Positions 54,198 through 62,780 of a stretch of DNA of 64,000 nucleotides are shown in pieces. A program made the position numbers and the translations under genes. Position 1 is the first letter of the stretch. Every line of letters begins with the position of its first letter. Location: contig JBCCHF010000035.1 in assembly GCA_039028895.1 (NCBI GenBank), forward strand, positions 10,432-74,431, given 5' to 3'. The notes under the pieces are model-generated. The model did not search any database. It was not told the origin of the DNA and worked only from the letters and a program-made list of their open reading frames with translations. The stretch is from JAHDCJ01 sp039028895. Its GTDB lineage: Bacteria; Bacteroidota; Bacteroidia; Chitinophagales; Saprospiraceae.

Positions 54198-55635
54198 AGC
54201 CTGTTGATGAACTCTCTCAAATTACATCATTTTTTGCTTTTGCCTATCAATCGGATACTGAGGTGTGAAAAGCTAAAGTTTTGACCGTTTGTCGACACCA
54301 ACTCCATATATCAAGTAGAACTTCAAAACGACTGATTAAAGCCTTATTTAAGGCCATTTTCTCTGTTTTTGCCGGCTTCATTATTGCTTTGACCCATTTG
54401 CGTAAGTTATAGGCACACGCTGCCATCACAATCACCTTATGTGCGGACGATTTTCCTCTTACATTTATGAATCGAAGGCCCATATGTTGTTGTAGGGTAC
54501 CGATTGCTGGTTCAACAGTGGTTTTGCGTTCGAAGTAAGCTTTTTTCCCTTTCCTGGTTTTCAATTTTTCTATCATCTTTTCATAGTAATCCCTGTAATA
54601 GGTATGCTGATTTCCTTATGAGTGCTTTTCCCCAGGCATTCATCTCTGAATGAGCATCCCACACAATCGGCTTTTGTGGTTCTGTAGCGGTTATACATGT
54701 ATCCGTCTGCGTTAACTGTTTTTCTGAATTCCAGCTCCTTTCCGTTTCGACAGATATAACAGTTTTTTGCTTGGTTGAAAACAAAGTGAGGTCGCTTTGA
54801 TTTATACTGACCATGAGGAGGGATATAACCATCGAGGCCGAGATCATCTAAAAACTGATAATTTTCTCCACTGGAAAAACCTGTATCGCCAAGCAATACC
54901 TCCATTTTCAAATGCCCCCGTTCAAGACGGTTTTTCATCTTTTGTGCTGCTCCTTGCGATATTCAGTGAACGTTTCCATCGACTTTTGATGCTTCTTTAA
55001 CCGATCATTTCCGCGTTTTTTTAACTCTTCATCATTCTCATCTTCTACTTTTTTTACTTCATCTAAAAAGGCTTTAGGATCCCGATCTATCAGCTTGATC
55101 TCTGCCATGTGATCCAAAGAAGCATTGGCATTTATATACGCACTATCCAATGACTGTGTTTTGCCCTTTACCAACCCTGATTCAATGCACATCAGCAATA
55201 TACGATTGAAAACTTCATCAAAAACCGCCTCGGGTATACGCTTGCGGGTTTTGCATAAGGTGGAGTGATCAGGAACTGTTTCATCGATATAAAATATCGA
55301 AGGTCCATCCTCATTTTTATCTGGCGCTCCAAGGCACGGTCGAAGCAAATGTTCTCCAGGTAGGCTATTAATAAACACTTGAAAAATACAACAGGATCAA
55401 GGCCTAGCTGGCCGGTGTGGGAGTAGTATTTCCGAGTCAATTTATACAAAAAACTCAGGTCAAGGTGCTTATCCAAAATCCGGTAAAAATTGTCCTCAGG
55501 AACATAGTCTTCCAAACAGTAGTTTACGAAGATTTTTCGCTCTAATTTTTTCTTTCCTTGCATATATTAAGATACGAAAACATGCTTATATTAAAGAAAA
55601 ATTAAATGTGTTTTTAGGGAGTTCGTCAACAGGCT
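54198..55635 (-). mobile_element. Decayed IS1182-family insertion sequence
   Basis: About 1.44 kb. The left end AGCCTGTTGATGAACTCTCT and the right end read in reverse, AGCCTGTTGACGAACTCCCT, are imperfect inverted repeats. The interior holds only transposase fragments. Confidence 0.85.
54247..55563 (-). pseudogene. IS1182-family transposase, in four frames
   Basis: Fragments in order: FVNYCLEDYVPEDNFYRILD with TGQLGLDPVVFFKCLLIAYL; IDETVPDHSTLCKTRKRIPE with LDSAYINANAS; VLLGDTGFSSGENYQFL with a CxxC zinc-type region; and TVEPAIGTLQQHMGLRFINV. The parts are shifted relative to each other at about 55300, 54936 and 54575. Some 80 residues usual before GDTGFSSGE are missing. Two junctions overlap by ATGA, but the deletion shows that the gene is decayed. 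Confidence 0.85.
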
Positions 55636-55865
55636 GCGTTGTTAGCAGCTGCCTTTTTTGACTTTTGAATTTTAATTATGTGAAATCCGTGTATCAAAAC
55701 CGCTATTCCACAACCGATAATAAATGGTGGTGCATTTAATAAAATTCCATAAGCGATGTAAATCATATTGGCAATTAATGATAGAACTCTTAACATTAGA
55801 ATGTTCTTCATTGTCATTGAGAGTAAATTAATTCCCAAAGCTGAATAACCTAAAATGTGTATCAT
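55626..55865 (-). CDS. YgjV-like small membrane protein, end supplied by IS1182
   Basis: Start at the ATG at 55865, overlapping the TGA of the MarR-GNAT gene (ATGA). Three hydrophobic helices with SALGINLLSMTMKNILMLRV and IANMIYIAYGILLNAPPF match the YgjV family pattern. The last residues (AAANNAAC) and the stop TGA come from the spacer and the right end of the IS1182 element, so the natural terminus has probably been replaced. Function unknown. Confidence 0.6.
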   Translation of the reverse strand: MIHILGYSALGINLLSMTMKNILMLRVLSLIANMIYIAYGILLNAPPFIIGCGIAVLIHGFHIIKIQKSKKAAANNAAC

Positions 55866-56812
55866 AAAGACAAACACATAATTTTTTCAGTTCTTTCCAA
55901 AACATCCATTTGAGTTGGTGCTTTTTTATCATTAAAACCAAGTTTGTAGTATAATTTGTGTGCTTGTGACATACTCATCGTAGTCTGTAGCCATAATTCA
56001 GTAGCGTCATTTTCCAAACAACGACTAATACAACGTTCAATTAATTTTGTTGCTATTCCAAGTTTTCTATAGTTCGGATTGATGAATAGTTTGGCAAATT
56101 CAAAGGTATCTTCATTCAAGCGCTTTAAGGCGACACAACCAACTATTTCTCCTTTGAATTTCGCATAAAATAGAAATCCACCATTTTCTAAATAGGCTTT
56201 GTCAGGATTATGCAAAGTGAATTTATCATCTTCTTCTAATACACCATTCAAAACACTCAATAGCCAAGGTCCAGCCAATTCATAGAAATATTTTTTAAGA
56301 CTTGGTTTATAGTCAATAATTTTCACAAATTCGTCTTTGGGTTGATGAATACGCTCATTGATTGGTTTGTCATTGATTTCCCAATCCAATCTATCCAAAA
56401 TATTAATAATATCCGGATGTCCGATTGAGAAAATTTCTTTAAGCGTATTAGAAAATGATAACCATAAAGGTTCAAGTTCCATCTGTAGTTCTTTTCCTTT
56501 TTTTGTCAGTCCAACCAACTTTGAACGTTTATCATTTGGGTTAGGTGTAATACTGACTAATTCTTCTTTTTTTAATTCTCGAAGAATATTTTTTACTGTA
56601 ATGTGAGAAAAATCGATTTGGTTGGAAATTTCGAGGATAGTCTGTGGTGAATTTGTTTTAGCTAAAACATAGTAAACAGAGAACCAACTTGCTTTGAATC
56701 GAATGTTAGCATCCGAATAAATTTTGTCGCCATCTTGTTGTAGTTTTTCACTTATTCTTCGAAATCTTGAAGCACCTGCAAGATATCCTAATTCGTTTAA
56801 TACATCTGACAT
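55862..56812 (-). CDS. MarR-type regulator fused to GNAT acetyltransferase
   Basis: 316 residues. Residues 1-145 form a MarR winged helix (LEISNQIDFSHITVKNILRE, NPNDKRSKLVGLTKKGKELQ). Residues about 165-310 are a GNAT domain (AKLFINPNYRKLGIATKLIE with the acetyl-CoA loop, HKLYYKLGFNDKKA). This fusion type is common in bacteria; it may acetylate a small molecule and sense it. It is followed by the YgjV-like gene with an ATGA overlap. Confidence 0.85.
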   Translation of the reverse strand: MSDVLNELGYLAGASRFRRISEKLQQDGDKIYSDANIRFKASWFSVYYVLAKTNSPQTILEISNQIDFSHITVKNILRELKKEELVSITPNPNDKRSKLVGLTKKGKELQMELEPLWLSFSNTLKEIFSIGHPDIINILDRLDWEINDKPINERIHQPKDEFVKIIDYKPSLKKYFYELAGPWLLSVLNGVLEEDDKFTLHNPDKAYLENGGFLFYAKFKGEIVGCVALKRLNEDTFEFAKLFINPNYRKLGIATKLIERCISRCLENDATELWLQTTMSMSQAHKLYYKLGFNDKKAPTQMDVLERTEKIMCLSL

Positions 56813-56902
56813 ATTAGTTATTTACGAAAGTACTTTCATAAAATTATGAAAGGTATTTCATAAATTCAAATATTTCTTCGGGATTTCTGTGTTTTGGTTG
56901 CT

Positions 56903-57044
56903 GCTAACGGCGAAACAAAGGACGTAGGGCTCTAAATTACAAAACGACATAAAGCAAAGCAACTTTGCCCTATGTCGTTTTATTGAATGTTAGCGATTTG
57001 AGTTTGCACCTAAACCGCTATTGGTTATATACCATGTTGTAGCC
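56903..57044. repeat. Structured spacer, attC-like
   Basis: Begins GCTAACGGCG and ends ATATACCATGTTGTAGCC. It contains a strong hairpin AAAACGACATAAAGCAAAG / CTTTGCCCTATGTCGTTTT (56941-56980). It directly precedes the stop of the TfoX gene (57052), so in gene direction it follows the gene like an attC site. Confidence 0.55.
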
Positions 57045-57051
57045 AGTTATT

Positions 57052-57375
57052 TTATTTTTTTATGGCTATTTCAATAGATTTTTGAACCCAATCCTTTAAC
57101 TGATCTCTGTCCTCAATAATCTCAATTGGAGTTTCATAAAAATTGAGTTTTCGGGAGTTGTCCTTACCGTAAGTATATTGATTCATTCCGTGTCTTTGAA
57201 AGTTTGCCAGGTTACTTTCGTCTACTTTGAGCCAAACTTTGTCATGCGTTATTTTAGCAAATGCAGAACCTAGACGTAAGAGTGCCAAACCTCCAAACAT
57301 GCGTTTTGTTTCAAACTTTCCAATGCCTTGTAATTGGTCAAGAACAAAGTTTTTAAATTCTTCGTTGAGTGCCAT
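57052..57375 (-). CDS. TfoX N-terminal domain protein
   Basis: 107 residues. The pattern FETKRMFGGLALLRLGSAFA, DKVWLKVDESN and a final LKDWVQKSIEIA is that of the TfoX/Sxy N-terminal domain. In proteobacteria TfoX controls competence; the role in Bacteroidota is not known and single-domain versions may do something else. The gene lies 15 bases after a DUF1330-like gene and probably shares its transcript. Confidence 0.75.
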   Translation of the reverse strand: MALNEEFKNFVLDQLQGIGKFETKRMFGGLALLRLGSAFAKITHDKVWLKVDESNLANFQRHGMNQYTYGKDNSRKLNFYETPIEIIEDRDQLKDWVQKSIEIAIKK

Positions 57376-57390
57376 AAGAATTAGGTTTTG

Positions 57391-57777
57391 TTAATTGAGG
57401 TTAGAGCAGAGAACAATTTTTAAATCGCTAAAGACTCTTTTCCGTAGTTCTGATAAATTCTTATACTCAGCACTATTGAGCAGAGTCTTAACTACATTAG
57501 AATTTTCAAACGAAATCAAGGCGATCATTTCAGGAACTTGAGAGCCACTTATTTTTTCAATAGTCTTATATCGTCCGAGAGGTTCTCCTCCATGCTCCTT
57601 AAATATCTTCATCATTTGAGATAGATACTCTTTTAATTCCGCTTTATGTTCCTGATCAACAACAGCGTTGATTACCAAGATTGTTCTTTGGGCATCATTA
57701 TCCTGAGCTTGGGCTTTATTGATAAACAATGTCCAAGCCGAGATTATTAATGTGTATATCAGTATTGACTTTTTCAT
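57391..57777 (-). CDS. DUF1330-like protein with signal peptide (paralogue 1)
   Basis: 128 residues. Signal-like start (ILIYTLIISAWTLFINKAQA). The rest, TILVINAVVDQEHKAELKEY, GGEPLGRYKTIEKISG and PEMIALISFENSNVVKTLL, resembles DUF1330, a small ferredoxin-like alpha/beta fold. The neighbouring gene at 57788 encodes a close paralogue without a signal, so the pair is probably a duplication with different location. Function unknown. Confidence 0.7.
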   Translation of the reverse strand: MKKSILIYTLIISAWTLFINKAQAQDNDAQRTILVINAVVDQEHKAELKEYLSQMMKIFKEHGGEPLGRYKTIEKISGSQVPEMIALISFENSNVVKTLLNSAEYKNLSELRKRVFSDLKIVLCSNLN

Positions 57778-57787
57778 GATTCAACTC

Positions 57788-58093
57788 CTATATATTTTGA
57801 CTGATAATCATATTCAAATTGGAAAATACTCTTGCTCTTTGTTCTGCCAAGGCATTAAAGGCATCTCCTTTTACCATATTCTCTATTGTCTTTGGATTAT
57901 CAAATTCGATAACAGCCATCATTTCTGGAGATTCGTCCCCAACCAAAGAATTAATTGTTTTGTATCTGCCTACCGGGTTACCACCGTTTTGACTAAAAAT
58001 TTGCATTACACTACCTAAATATTCAGGTACTTCTGCAATATTTTGCTTATTAACGATTGCCGTTATTACTAAAAATGTTTTATGAGACTCCAT
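57788..58093 (-). CDS. DUF1330-like cytosolic protein (paralogue 2)
   Basis: 101 residues, no signal. FLVITAIVNKQNIAEVPEYL, GGNPVGRYKTINSLVGDE and PEMMAVIEFDNPKTIENMV align with the paralogue at 57391 along the whole length. The two genes are 10 bases apart and follow the AraC regulator gene in transcription order, so the regulator may control both. Confidence 0.75.
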   Translation of the reverse strand: MESHKTFLVITAIVNKQNIAEVPEYLGSVMQIFSQNGGNPVGRYKTINSLVGDESPEMMAVIEFDNPKTIENMVKGDAFNALAEQRARVFSNLNMIISQNI

Positions 58094-58166
58094 ATCTTAA
58101 TTTTTTATTTGTGTACAACACAAAAGTAGATTGGATATGAAGGAAGTACTTTTCTAGGGAGTTCAG

Positions 58167-59018
58167 TTATTTGTCTGTGAGGGTCAATTTGTATTGGGAA
58201 GGAGGAAGATTGAACTTCTCTTTGAATTTTCTTGAAAAGTGAGCTGTGGTTTTAAAGCCAGATAGGAATGCTATATCGTCTATCGAGTGTTCTGATGTTG
58301 CCAATAGTTTTTTGGAATTCTCAAGACGTTTTTCAAAAAGATATTCATTTGGGGTGGTATCATAAATCTTTTTGAAATGCCTTTTAAAAGTGGAAAGGCT
58401 CATATTACATAATTGGGAAAGCTCTTCCAAAGTGATCACACTCAGTACATGGGTTTCTATCACTTCTTTAAAACTCGCGGTCCTTTTATTTACAAAATGC
58501 TCTAATAGCAGGGCAACCTCTTTCGCCTTTTTACTGCTTAAAAGAAGCAATAAGATCTCTTTGATTTTAATTTCAAGAATATCTTCAGTAACAACATGTT
58601 TGTTATAGAAGTAATGCATAATTCCATCAACATAATTTTTAGAAATCACACATGGCTTACCAGTGAACATATCTTTGCTGAATTCATTTTGTAAAGATTT
58701 GCTAATGTCAGGAAACTTATTCCCAAAAGCCTTTGCAACAAACTCTCTGTTGATATGTATTATTAGCACTTGATAATGCTGGTTTTCTTGATTAGGGTAA
58801 GCTTTTAAAATAAGAGATTTTCCTACAGCTATTCCTATATTACCTTCAGGAACTTCAACTATTTCATTTGGAGAAATGGCTACATGGTGTCCGTGGTTCA
58901 CATAAGTAAAATACGCCTCATCATTTAATAGAAAATTGAACGTAGCCTCAGTATTGCAAATGATGGTTTCAAATACAACATTCTGATTAATTTCTATTTT
59001 CTTATGGTCTAGAATCAT
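58167..59018 (-). CDS. AraC family regulator
   Basis: 283 residues. The N-terminal half is cupin-like (residues 1-150, with FTYVNHGHHVAISPNEIVEV). The C-terminal pair of helix-turn-helix motifs is clear: LCNMSLSTFKRHFKKIYDTT and IAFLSGFKTTAHFSRKFKEK. It is upstream of two DUF1330-like genes and TfoX in the same direction. The promoter region of this gene carries the 51-bp repeat at 59075-59125. Confidence 0.9.
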   Translation of the reverse strand: MILDHKKIEINQNVVFETIICNTEATFNFLLNDEAYFTYVNHGHHVAISPNEIVEVPEGNIGIAVGKSLILKAYPNQENQHYQVLIIHINREFVAKAFGNKFPDISKSLQNEFSKDMFTGKPCVISKNYVDGIMHYFYNKHVVTEDILEIKIKEILLLLLSSKKAKEVALLLEHFVNKRTASFKEVIETHVLSVITLEELSQLCNMSLSTFKRHFKKIYDTTPNEYLFEKRLENSKKLLATSEHSIDDIAFLSGFKTTAHFSRKFKEKFNLPPSQYKLTLTDK

Positions 59019-59074
59019 GAAGTATTTCCATTAATAATGGTCAACATAGAAGCATTAGATATAAAACCCTTAAT

Positions 59075-59125
59075 TGTAGTGTAAGGCACATAGTTTACAC
59101 CTGTTAAGGGACATGGTTTACACTA
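59075..59125. repeat. 51-bp repeat with inverted ends
   Basis: GTAGTGTAA at the left and TTACACTAC at the right are perfect inverted ends. Inside are TAGTTTACACCTGTTAAGGG and CATGGT. A shorter copy lies at 49005 and related pieces at 60494 and 41054. The form resembles the multi-repeat ends of IS21- or IS481-type elements, but no transposase is present. Confidence 0.6.
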
Positions 59126-59260
59126 CATTTGAAGTTCGTCAATAGACTGGAATTATAGCATATTATGCCAACTAACCAATCTGGTTTTTGTCAAGGAAAT
59201 AGCACTTTATTAATCTAAATTAAAAATCGGCTATAACGTTGGATTTCTAAATTTTGATCA

Positions 59261-60016
59261 TTATTTTTTAATCCTTGTTTTATGCTTTTCTTTGATTTTA
59301 ACGAAGATTAATTTATGTCTGCTTTTGGGACCTTCTCTTTGTTCTATTTCGAATCTACCAATAGATTTAATAAGGGGCGTAAGTTTTTCAAACCCATAAT
59401 TTCTTGAGTCAAAATTAGGGCGCTTTTTCAGAAGCAAACTCCCAACATCTCCAAGAAATGCCCACCCTTCTTCATCCGATAAATCCCTAATAGTTGAAGA
59501 GATTAAGTTTATATCCTTCTTTGTGATCTTATCAATCGTTGGCTCTTTAGATTCTCTATTTTCAGTTTTTTCCTCTGTTTGTTTCTTTAATATTTCAATA
59601 TAGATGAATTTGTCACAGGCAACGATAAACGGATTAGGTGTTTTTTTTTCACCAATTCCTATTACTTGCATACCCGCCTCTCTAAGTCGTGTTGCCAATC
59701 TAGTAAAATCGCTATCACTAGATACAAGGCAAAATCCATTAACTTTTCCACTATATAGAATATCCATGGCGTCAATTATCATTGCTGAATCTGTTGCGTT
59801 TTTACCTCTAGTGTATCCATATTGTTGCACTGGAGTTATAGCATTTTCAAGAAGTAAGTTTTTCCATTTTGTCAGCCCTGGCCTCGTCCAATCACCATAG
59901 ATTCTTTTAATTGTTGGGTTCCCATATTTCGCAATCTCTTCCATCATTTCCTTCACGTTGGCTGAAGGAATATTGTCGCCGTCGATTAAAACCGCCAAGT
60001 TCATATTTTGAGTCAT
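59261..60016 (-). CDS. NYN-domain nuclease-like protein with LOTUS/OST-HTH domain
   Basis: Start at ATG 60016 (the frame extends 12 codons up). The NYN (PIN-like) domain shows MNLAVLIDGDNIPSANVKEM, KNATDSAMIIDAMDILYSGK and FCLVSSDSDFTRLATRLREA, with the acidic metal site residues conserved, so RNA cleavage is plausible. Residues about 165-245 form an OST-HTH/LOTUS domain (SDEEGWAFLGDVGSLLLKKR). Single gene, with GCTAAC-type spacer upstream. Confidence 0.85.
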   Translation of the reverse strand: MTQNMNLAVLIDGDNIPSANVKEMMEEIAKYGNPTIKRIYGDWTRPGLTKWKNLLLENAITPVQQYGYTRGKNATDSAMIIDAMDILYSGKVNGFCLVSSDSDFTRLATRLREAGMQVIGIGEKKTPNPFIVACDKFIYIEILKKQTEEKTENRESKEPTIDKITKKDINLISSTIRDLSDEEGWAFLGDVGSLLLKKRPNFDSRNYGFEKLTPLIKSIGRFEIEQREGPKSRHKLIFVKIKEKHKTRIKK

Positions 60017-60147
60017 ACTATTATTTTTAGTCTTGCATTGGAAGATAGGCAAATGGACGTGAAATGCTTAATTTAAAGATATAAATGCTGAAGCTGTTTA
60101 ATGCCAATTTGGCATGTATATTCTCCAGCTAACAAATATTAGTGACA

Positions 60148-60177
60148 TTTGATAACATAAAGTTATTACTATATCTG
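60148..60177 (+). promoter_or_regulatory. Candidate promoter of the cold-shock gene
   Basis: -33 TTTG at 60148-60151 and -7 TATATCTG at 60170-60177 (one base from TAnnTTTG), 18 bases apart, about 47 bases before the GTG start. Confidence 0.5.
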
Positions 60178-60223
60178 GCATAATACTTGATATAGCTTCT
60201 TATTTAACCAATAAATTTTTATA

Positions 60224-60415
60224 GTGAATAAAGGAACAGTAAAATTTTTTAACGAGGCCAAAGGATTTGGTTTTATTAAAGAAGATGATTCTTCAAAAGA
60301 TCATTTTGTGCACGTTTCTGGATTGATTGATGAAATTCGCGAAGGCGACACTGTTGAATTCGATCTAAAGGAAGGTAGAAAAGGACTTAATGCAGTAAAT
60401 GTTAGAGTAATCTAA
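60224..60415 (+). CDS. Cold-shock domain protein
   Basis: 63 residues from a GTG start. The RNA-binding motifs are present: GTVKFFNEAKGFGFIKEDDS (RNP1 KGFGFI) and DHFVHVSGL (RNP2-like). The single OB fold binds single-stranded RNA or DNA as a chaperone. It has its own promoter candidate and terminator and is one of few plus-strand genes in this part. Confidence 0.9.
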   Translation: MNKGTVKFFNEAKGFGFIKEDDSSKDHFVHVSGLIDEIREGDTVEFDLKEGRKGLNAVNVRVI

Positions 60416-60444
60416 AATTTGCGATACGATATCTTTTTAGTACC

Positions 60445-60474
60445 AAGCCTGTCAAAAATTGACAGGCTTTTTTT
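60445..60474 (+). terminator. Rho-independent terminator of the cold-shock gene
   Basis: AAGCCTGTCA, five bases, TGACAGGCTT then a T-run, 29 bases after the stop codon. Confidence 0.9.
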
Positions 60475-60493
60475 GTGTATAGGATAATTTAAA

Positions 60494-60528
60494 TAGTTTA
60501 CACCTGTAAAGGGTCATGGTTTACCCTG
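60494..60528 (+). repeat. TTTACACC...GGGTCATGG repeat copy
   Basis: TAGTTTACACCTGTAAAGGG then TCATGGTTTAC matches the inner part of the 51-bp repeat at 59075 with few changes. It lies between the terminator and a structured spacer. Confidence 0.5.
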
Positions 60529-60540
60529 TTATTTCCTACA

Positions 60541-60607
60541 GCTAACCTCTCGCAAAAATGACATGGCGACCGAATGGGAGACATGCACATTTTATACATT
60601 GTTGTGC
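60541..60607. repeat. Short structured spacer, attC-like
   Basis: Begins GCTAACCTCTCGCAAAAATG and ends TATACATTGTTGTGC, with CTCTCG and the inverse-like CGAATGGGAG inside. It ends one base before the stop of the serine hydrolase gene, so in gene direction it follows the gene directly. Confidence 0.5.
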
Positions 60608-62041
60608 TTAGTTTTTCTTGTTTCGTATTCCAATAAAAAGGCCGTTGTAGTATTCTTTAAAATAAAGTACATTATCTGCTTCATTAGTTTCGAAAATTAA
60701 CCGATCCATAGGAACTGACTCAGGGGCAAACTCGTTTTTTCCAACATGATAAAGTCTTTCTCCTTTGGAATCACTACCACTTCTTTTCCTGTAAAGATGT
60801 TTGTCATTAGGATATTTAACTATTTTCATAAATTCCGTTTTGGAATCTGTTGGTCGGATATAATCACCTATAAATGATTCAATATTATCTATAGGTTTAT
60901 TTTGGTATTCTAATTCTACTAGATTTATATCAAGACATTCTACGGCAACAGCCCCAAATATATCTAGAGCATTTGAGGGGGTGCGATAGGTGTTCACGAC
61001 AACTGCAATACTAATACGATCATCTGGGAAATGGCTCATGACACACCATCGTGTAATATGACCTCCTGTATGACCATAAACTTTATGACTTTCTAGATAA
61101 CCAGTTCTAAATCCTAAACCGTAATCAGAATAAATACCTGATTCCAATAGTGACGGTTTAATCATTTCATTTAATTCTTCCTTAGCAACTATAAGTCCAC
61201 TATCTACACTCTGAATGAATTTAGCCAGATCGTTTGCTGAAGCGCTAATTCCTCCATCGCCTTCAATATAGGTCGTTTCATTCAAAAAACTTTTTAAGAA
61301 AACGCTATCTGATAATTCAAATATTTCTGAGGTTTTTGAATCCATCGAATCGTTGTAATACCAATTAATTGTTGGAAACGATAAGTCAGTTTTAATATAT
61401 TTTTCTATAAGTTGCTCAAAATTTAAACCAGTTACTTTTTTCATTATTTCTGTGACAATTACAAATCCAGAATTAGAATATGAAAACATTTTTCCCGGTT
61501 TAAAAAGATGATCCTGATTTTCAATTGCGTCAAAATAATCCTTTAAGGTAATTTGTTTTCTCCCTGCAAATGTTAGACTATCAACATAGGATGTATAATC
61601 TGGTATCCCGGAAGTATGATTTAAAAGATGTCTAATCGTAATTTGATTTGAATACTCCCGATTAGGAAAACCAGGAAAGTAATCTACAATTTTATCATCA
61701 AGTTGAATTAAATTTTCATTCACCATTTTAACAGCAATTAATGCCATAATTGGCTTGGTAGCTGAAGCAATTGGAAACCCAATGTCATTGGTAACTGGTT
61801 TTGTTTTTATACTATCAATAAAGCCAAAACTTTTATTGTATATCTTATCCCTTGTGTTATACACGGCTATTGAGAATCCAAGCACTTTGTCAGAATTAAG
61901 AAACTGATTTGCAATTGAGTCAATTCTGTACTCTAAATTATTCAAATTTTCCGTGATAGAAACATCACTACTATTCTGGCAACCGACAACTAGTAGAGCT
62001 ATCGAGAGAATAAAAATTGACCTTAATGAATTGATTCTCAT
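60608..62041 (-). CDS. Serine hydrolase lipoprotein (beta-lactamase class C fold)
   Basis: 477 residues. Lipobox in ALLVVGCQNS. Active-site motifs: FPIASATKPIMALIAVKM (S-x-x-K), MFSYSNSGFVIV (Y-x-N) and VYGHTGGHITRW (H-x-G replacing K-T-G). A C-terminal domain of about 100 residues (IDNIESFIGDYI ...) resembles the lipocalin-like end of Bacteroidota esterases. A penicillinase role is unlikely. Flanked on both sides by structured spacers. Confidence 0.85.
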   Translation of the reverse strand: MRINSLRSIFILSIALLVVGCQNSSDVSITENLNNLEYRIDSIANQFLNSDKVLGFSIAVYNTRDKIYNKSFGFIDSIKTKPVTNDIGFPIASATKPIMALIAVKMVNENLIQLDDKIVDYFPGFPNREYSNQITIRHLLNHTSGIPDYTSYVDSLTFAGRKQITLKDYFDAIENQDHLFKPGKMFSYSNSGFVIVTEIMKKVTGLNFEQLIEKYIKTDLSFPTINWYYNDSMDSKTSEIFELSDSVFLKSFLNETTYIEGDGGISASANDLAKFIQSVDSGLIVAKEELNEMIKPSLLESGIYSDYGLGFRTGYLESHKVYGHTGGHITRWCVMSHFPDDRISIAVVVNTYRTPSNALDIFGAVAVECLDINLVELEYQNKPIDNIESFIGDYIRPTDSKTEFMKIVKYPNDKHLYRKRSGSDSKGERLYHVGKNEFAPESVPMDRLIFETNEADNVLYFKEYYNGLFIGIRNKKN

Positions 62042-62065
62042 TGTTTTTCATTTAATCTTAATTAA

Positions 62066-62124
62066 GCACAACGTTTGGGTATACGCTGTGTCCCGAAGAA
62101 CATTGCGCAGAGGTTTTGTTGTGC
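62066..62124. repeat. Structured spacer, attC-like
   Basis: GCACAAC at the left and GTTGTGC at the right are exact inverse sequences and enclose about 45 bases with CGCTGTGTCCCG / TTGCGCAG parts. It sits between two genes read in the same direction. Confidence 0.5.
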
Positions 62125-62151
62125 AACGTTTTTAGGTTCTTATATTCTTAG

Positions 62152-62709
62152 TCACCATACAATTATAACATCTCTCCGACCAAGAACGCCTGGCATGACC
62201 CAAGTTCCTGTCATAGGAGCACCGTTCTCATAAGTTACAAGGGCTGAATTATCAAGACAGAGTGAAACAGTGTATTCCTCCTGCGCTAAAACCGATGTAA
62301 CAGCAAGTTCATCACGTTCCTCAGCCGAAAGGTTTTTGCAATTACTTGTCACAAATTGTTTCATAGCTATCAGTAACTCTGTTTGTGAAATTGTCAAACT
62401 GGTGTCTGGAGGATAACAAGGCTGAACAATCCCGGCAAAAGTTGAATACAAGAGATTCATTTCATCCGTATTTACTTGTAATGTATTTAGCGCTTCGAAA
62501 GCAGATTGTTGCTCTGGTGTAAGCTCAGAAATAGTCTCCAAATTTTGATCAATGTTGGTCGGTTGAGAGTATGCAATATGTTTTTCTTTTTCCAACCTAT
62601 CATTGGGCTGAGAGCATGCGTTCAGCAAGGCAAGTGATGTTGATAGCATGAGTAACAGTTTTACCTTTGCGAGTATTGGGGTCACCATAAATGTTTTAAT
62701 TCTATTCAT
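62152..62709 (-). CDS. Lipoprotein of unknown function, 185 aa
   Basis: A long N-terminus ends in a lipobox (STSLALLNACSQPN). The mature part is helical, with LTPEQQSAFEALNTLQVNTD and cysteines at QPCYPPD, NCKN and LCLD. No family is recognised. The stop is near the GTTGTGC spacer and the start is 12 bases from the next spacer, so it looks like one cassette gene. Confidence 0.6.
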   Translation of the reverse strand: MNRIKTFMVTPILAKVKLLLMLSTSLALLNACSQPNDRLEKEKHIAYSQPTNIDQNLETISELTPEQQSAFEALNTLQVNTDEMNLLYSTFAGIVQPCYPPDTSLTISQTELLIAMKQFVTSNCKNLSAEERDELAVTSVLAQEEYTVSLCLDNSALVTYENGAPMTGTWVMPGVLGRRDVIIVW

Positions 62710-62711
62710 TT

Positions 62712-62780
62712 TGTAGTCGTGGCTAACGTTTTAGATATGAGTAGTAGGCAAGGTACGAGCCTATTACTTCATATCTTTTG
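62712..62780 (+). repeat. Strong stem-loop spacer at the intron insertion point
   Basis: GTGGCTAACG is followed by a stem AGATATGAGTAGTAGGC / GCCTATTACTTCATATCT with a nine-base loop, then TTTT. The intron begins within a few bases. It has the same GCTAAC opening as the other spacers. Confidence 0.65.

Noticed and set aside
54247..55563. IS1182 transposase made of several natural ORFs joined by ATGA overlaps
   Set aside because: The family has one ORF, and a core part of about 80 residues is missing here; the overlaps are by-products of frameshifts.
42240..62780. Integron integrase or attI site within the window
   Set aside because: No tyrosine recombinase frame is present; if this is an array, it is of the integrase-less type or the integrase lies elsewhere.
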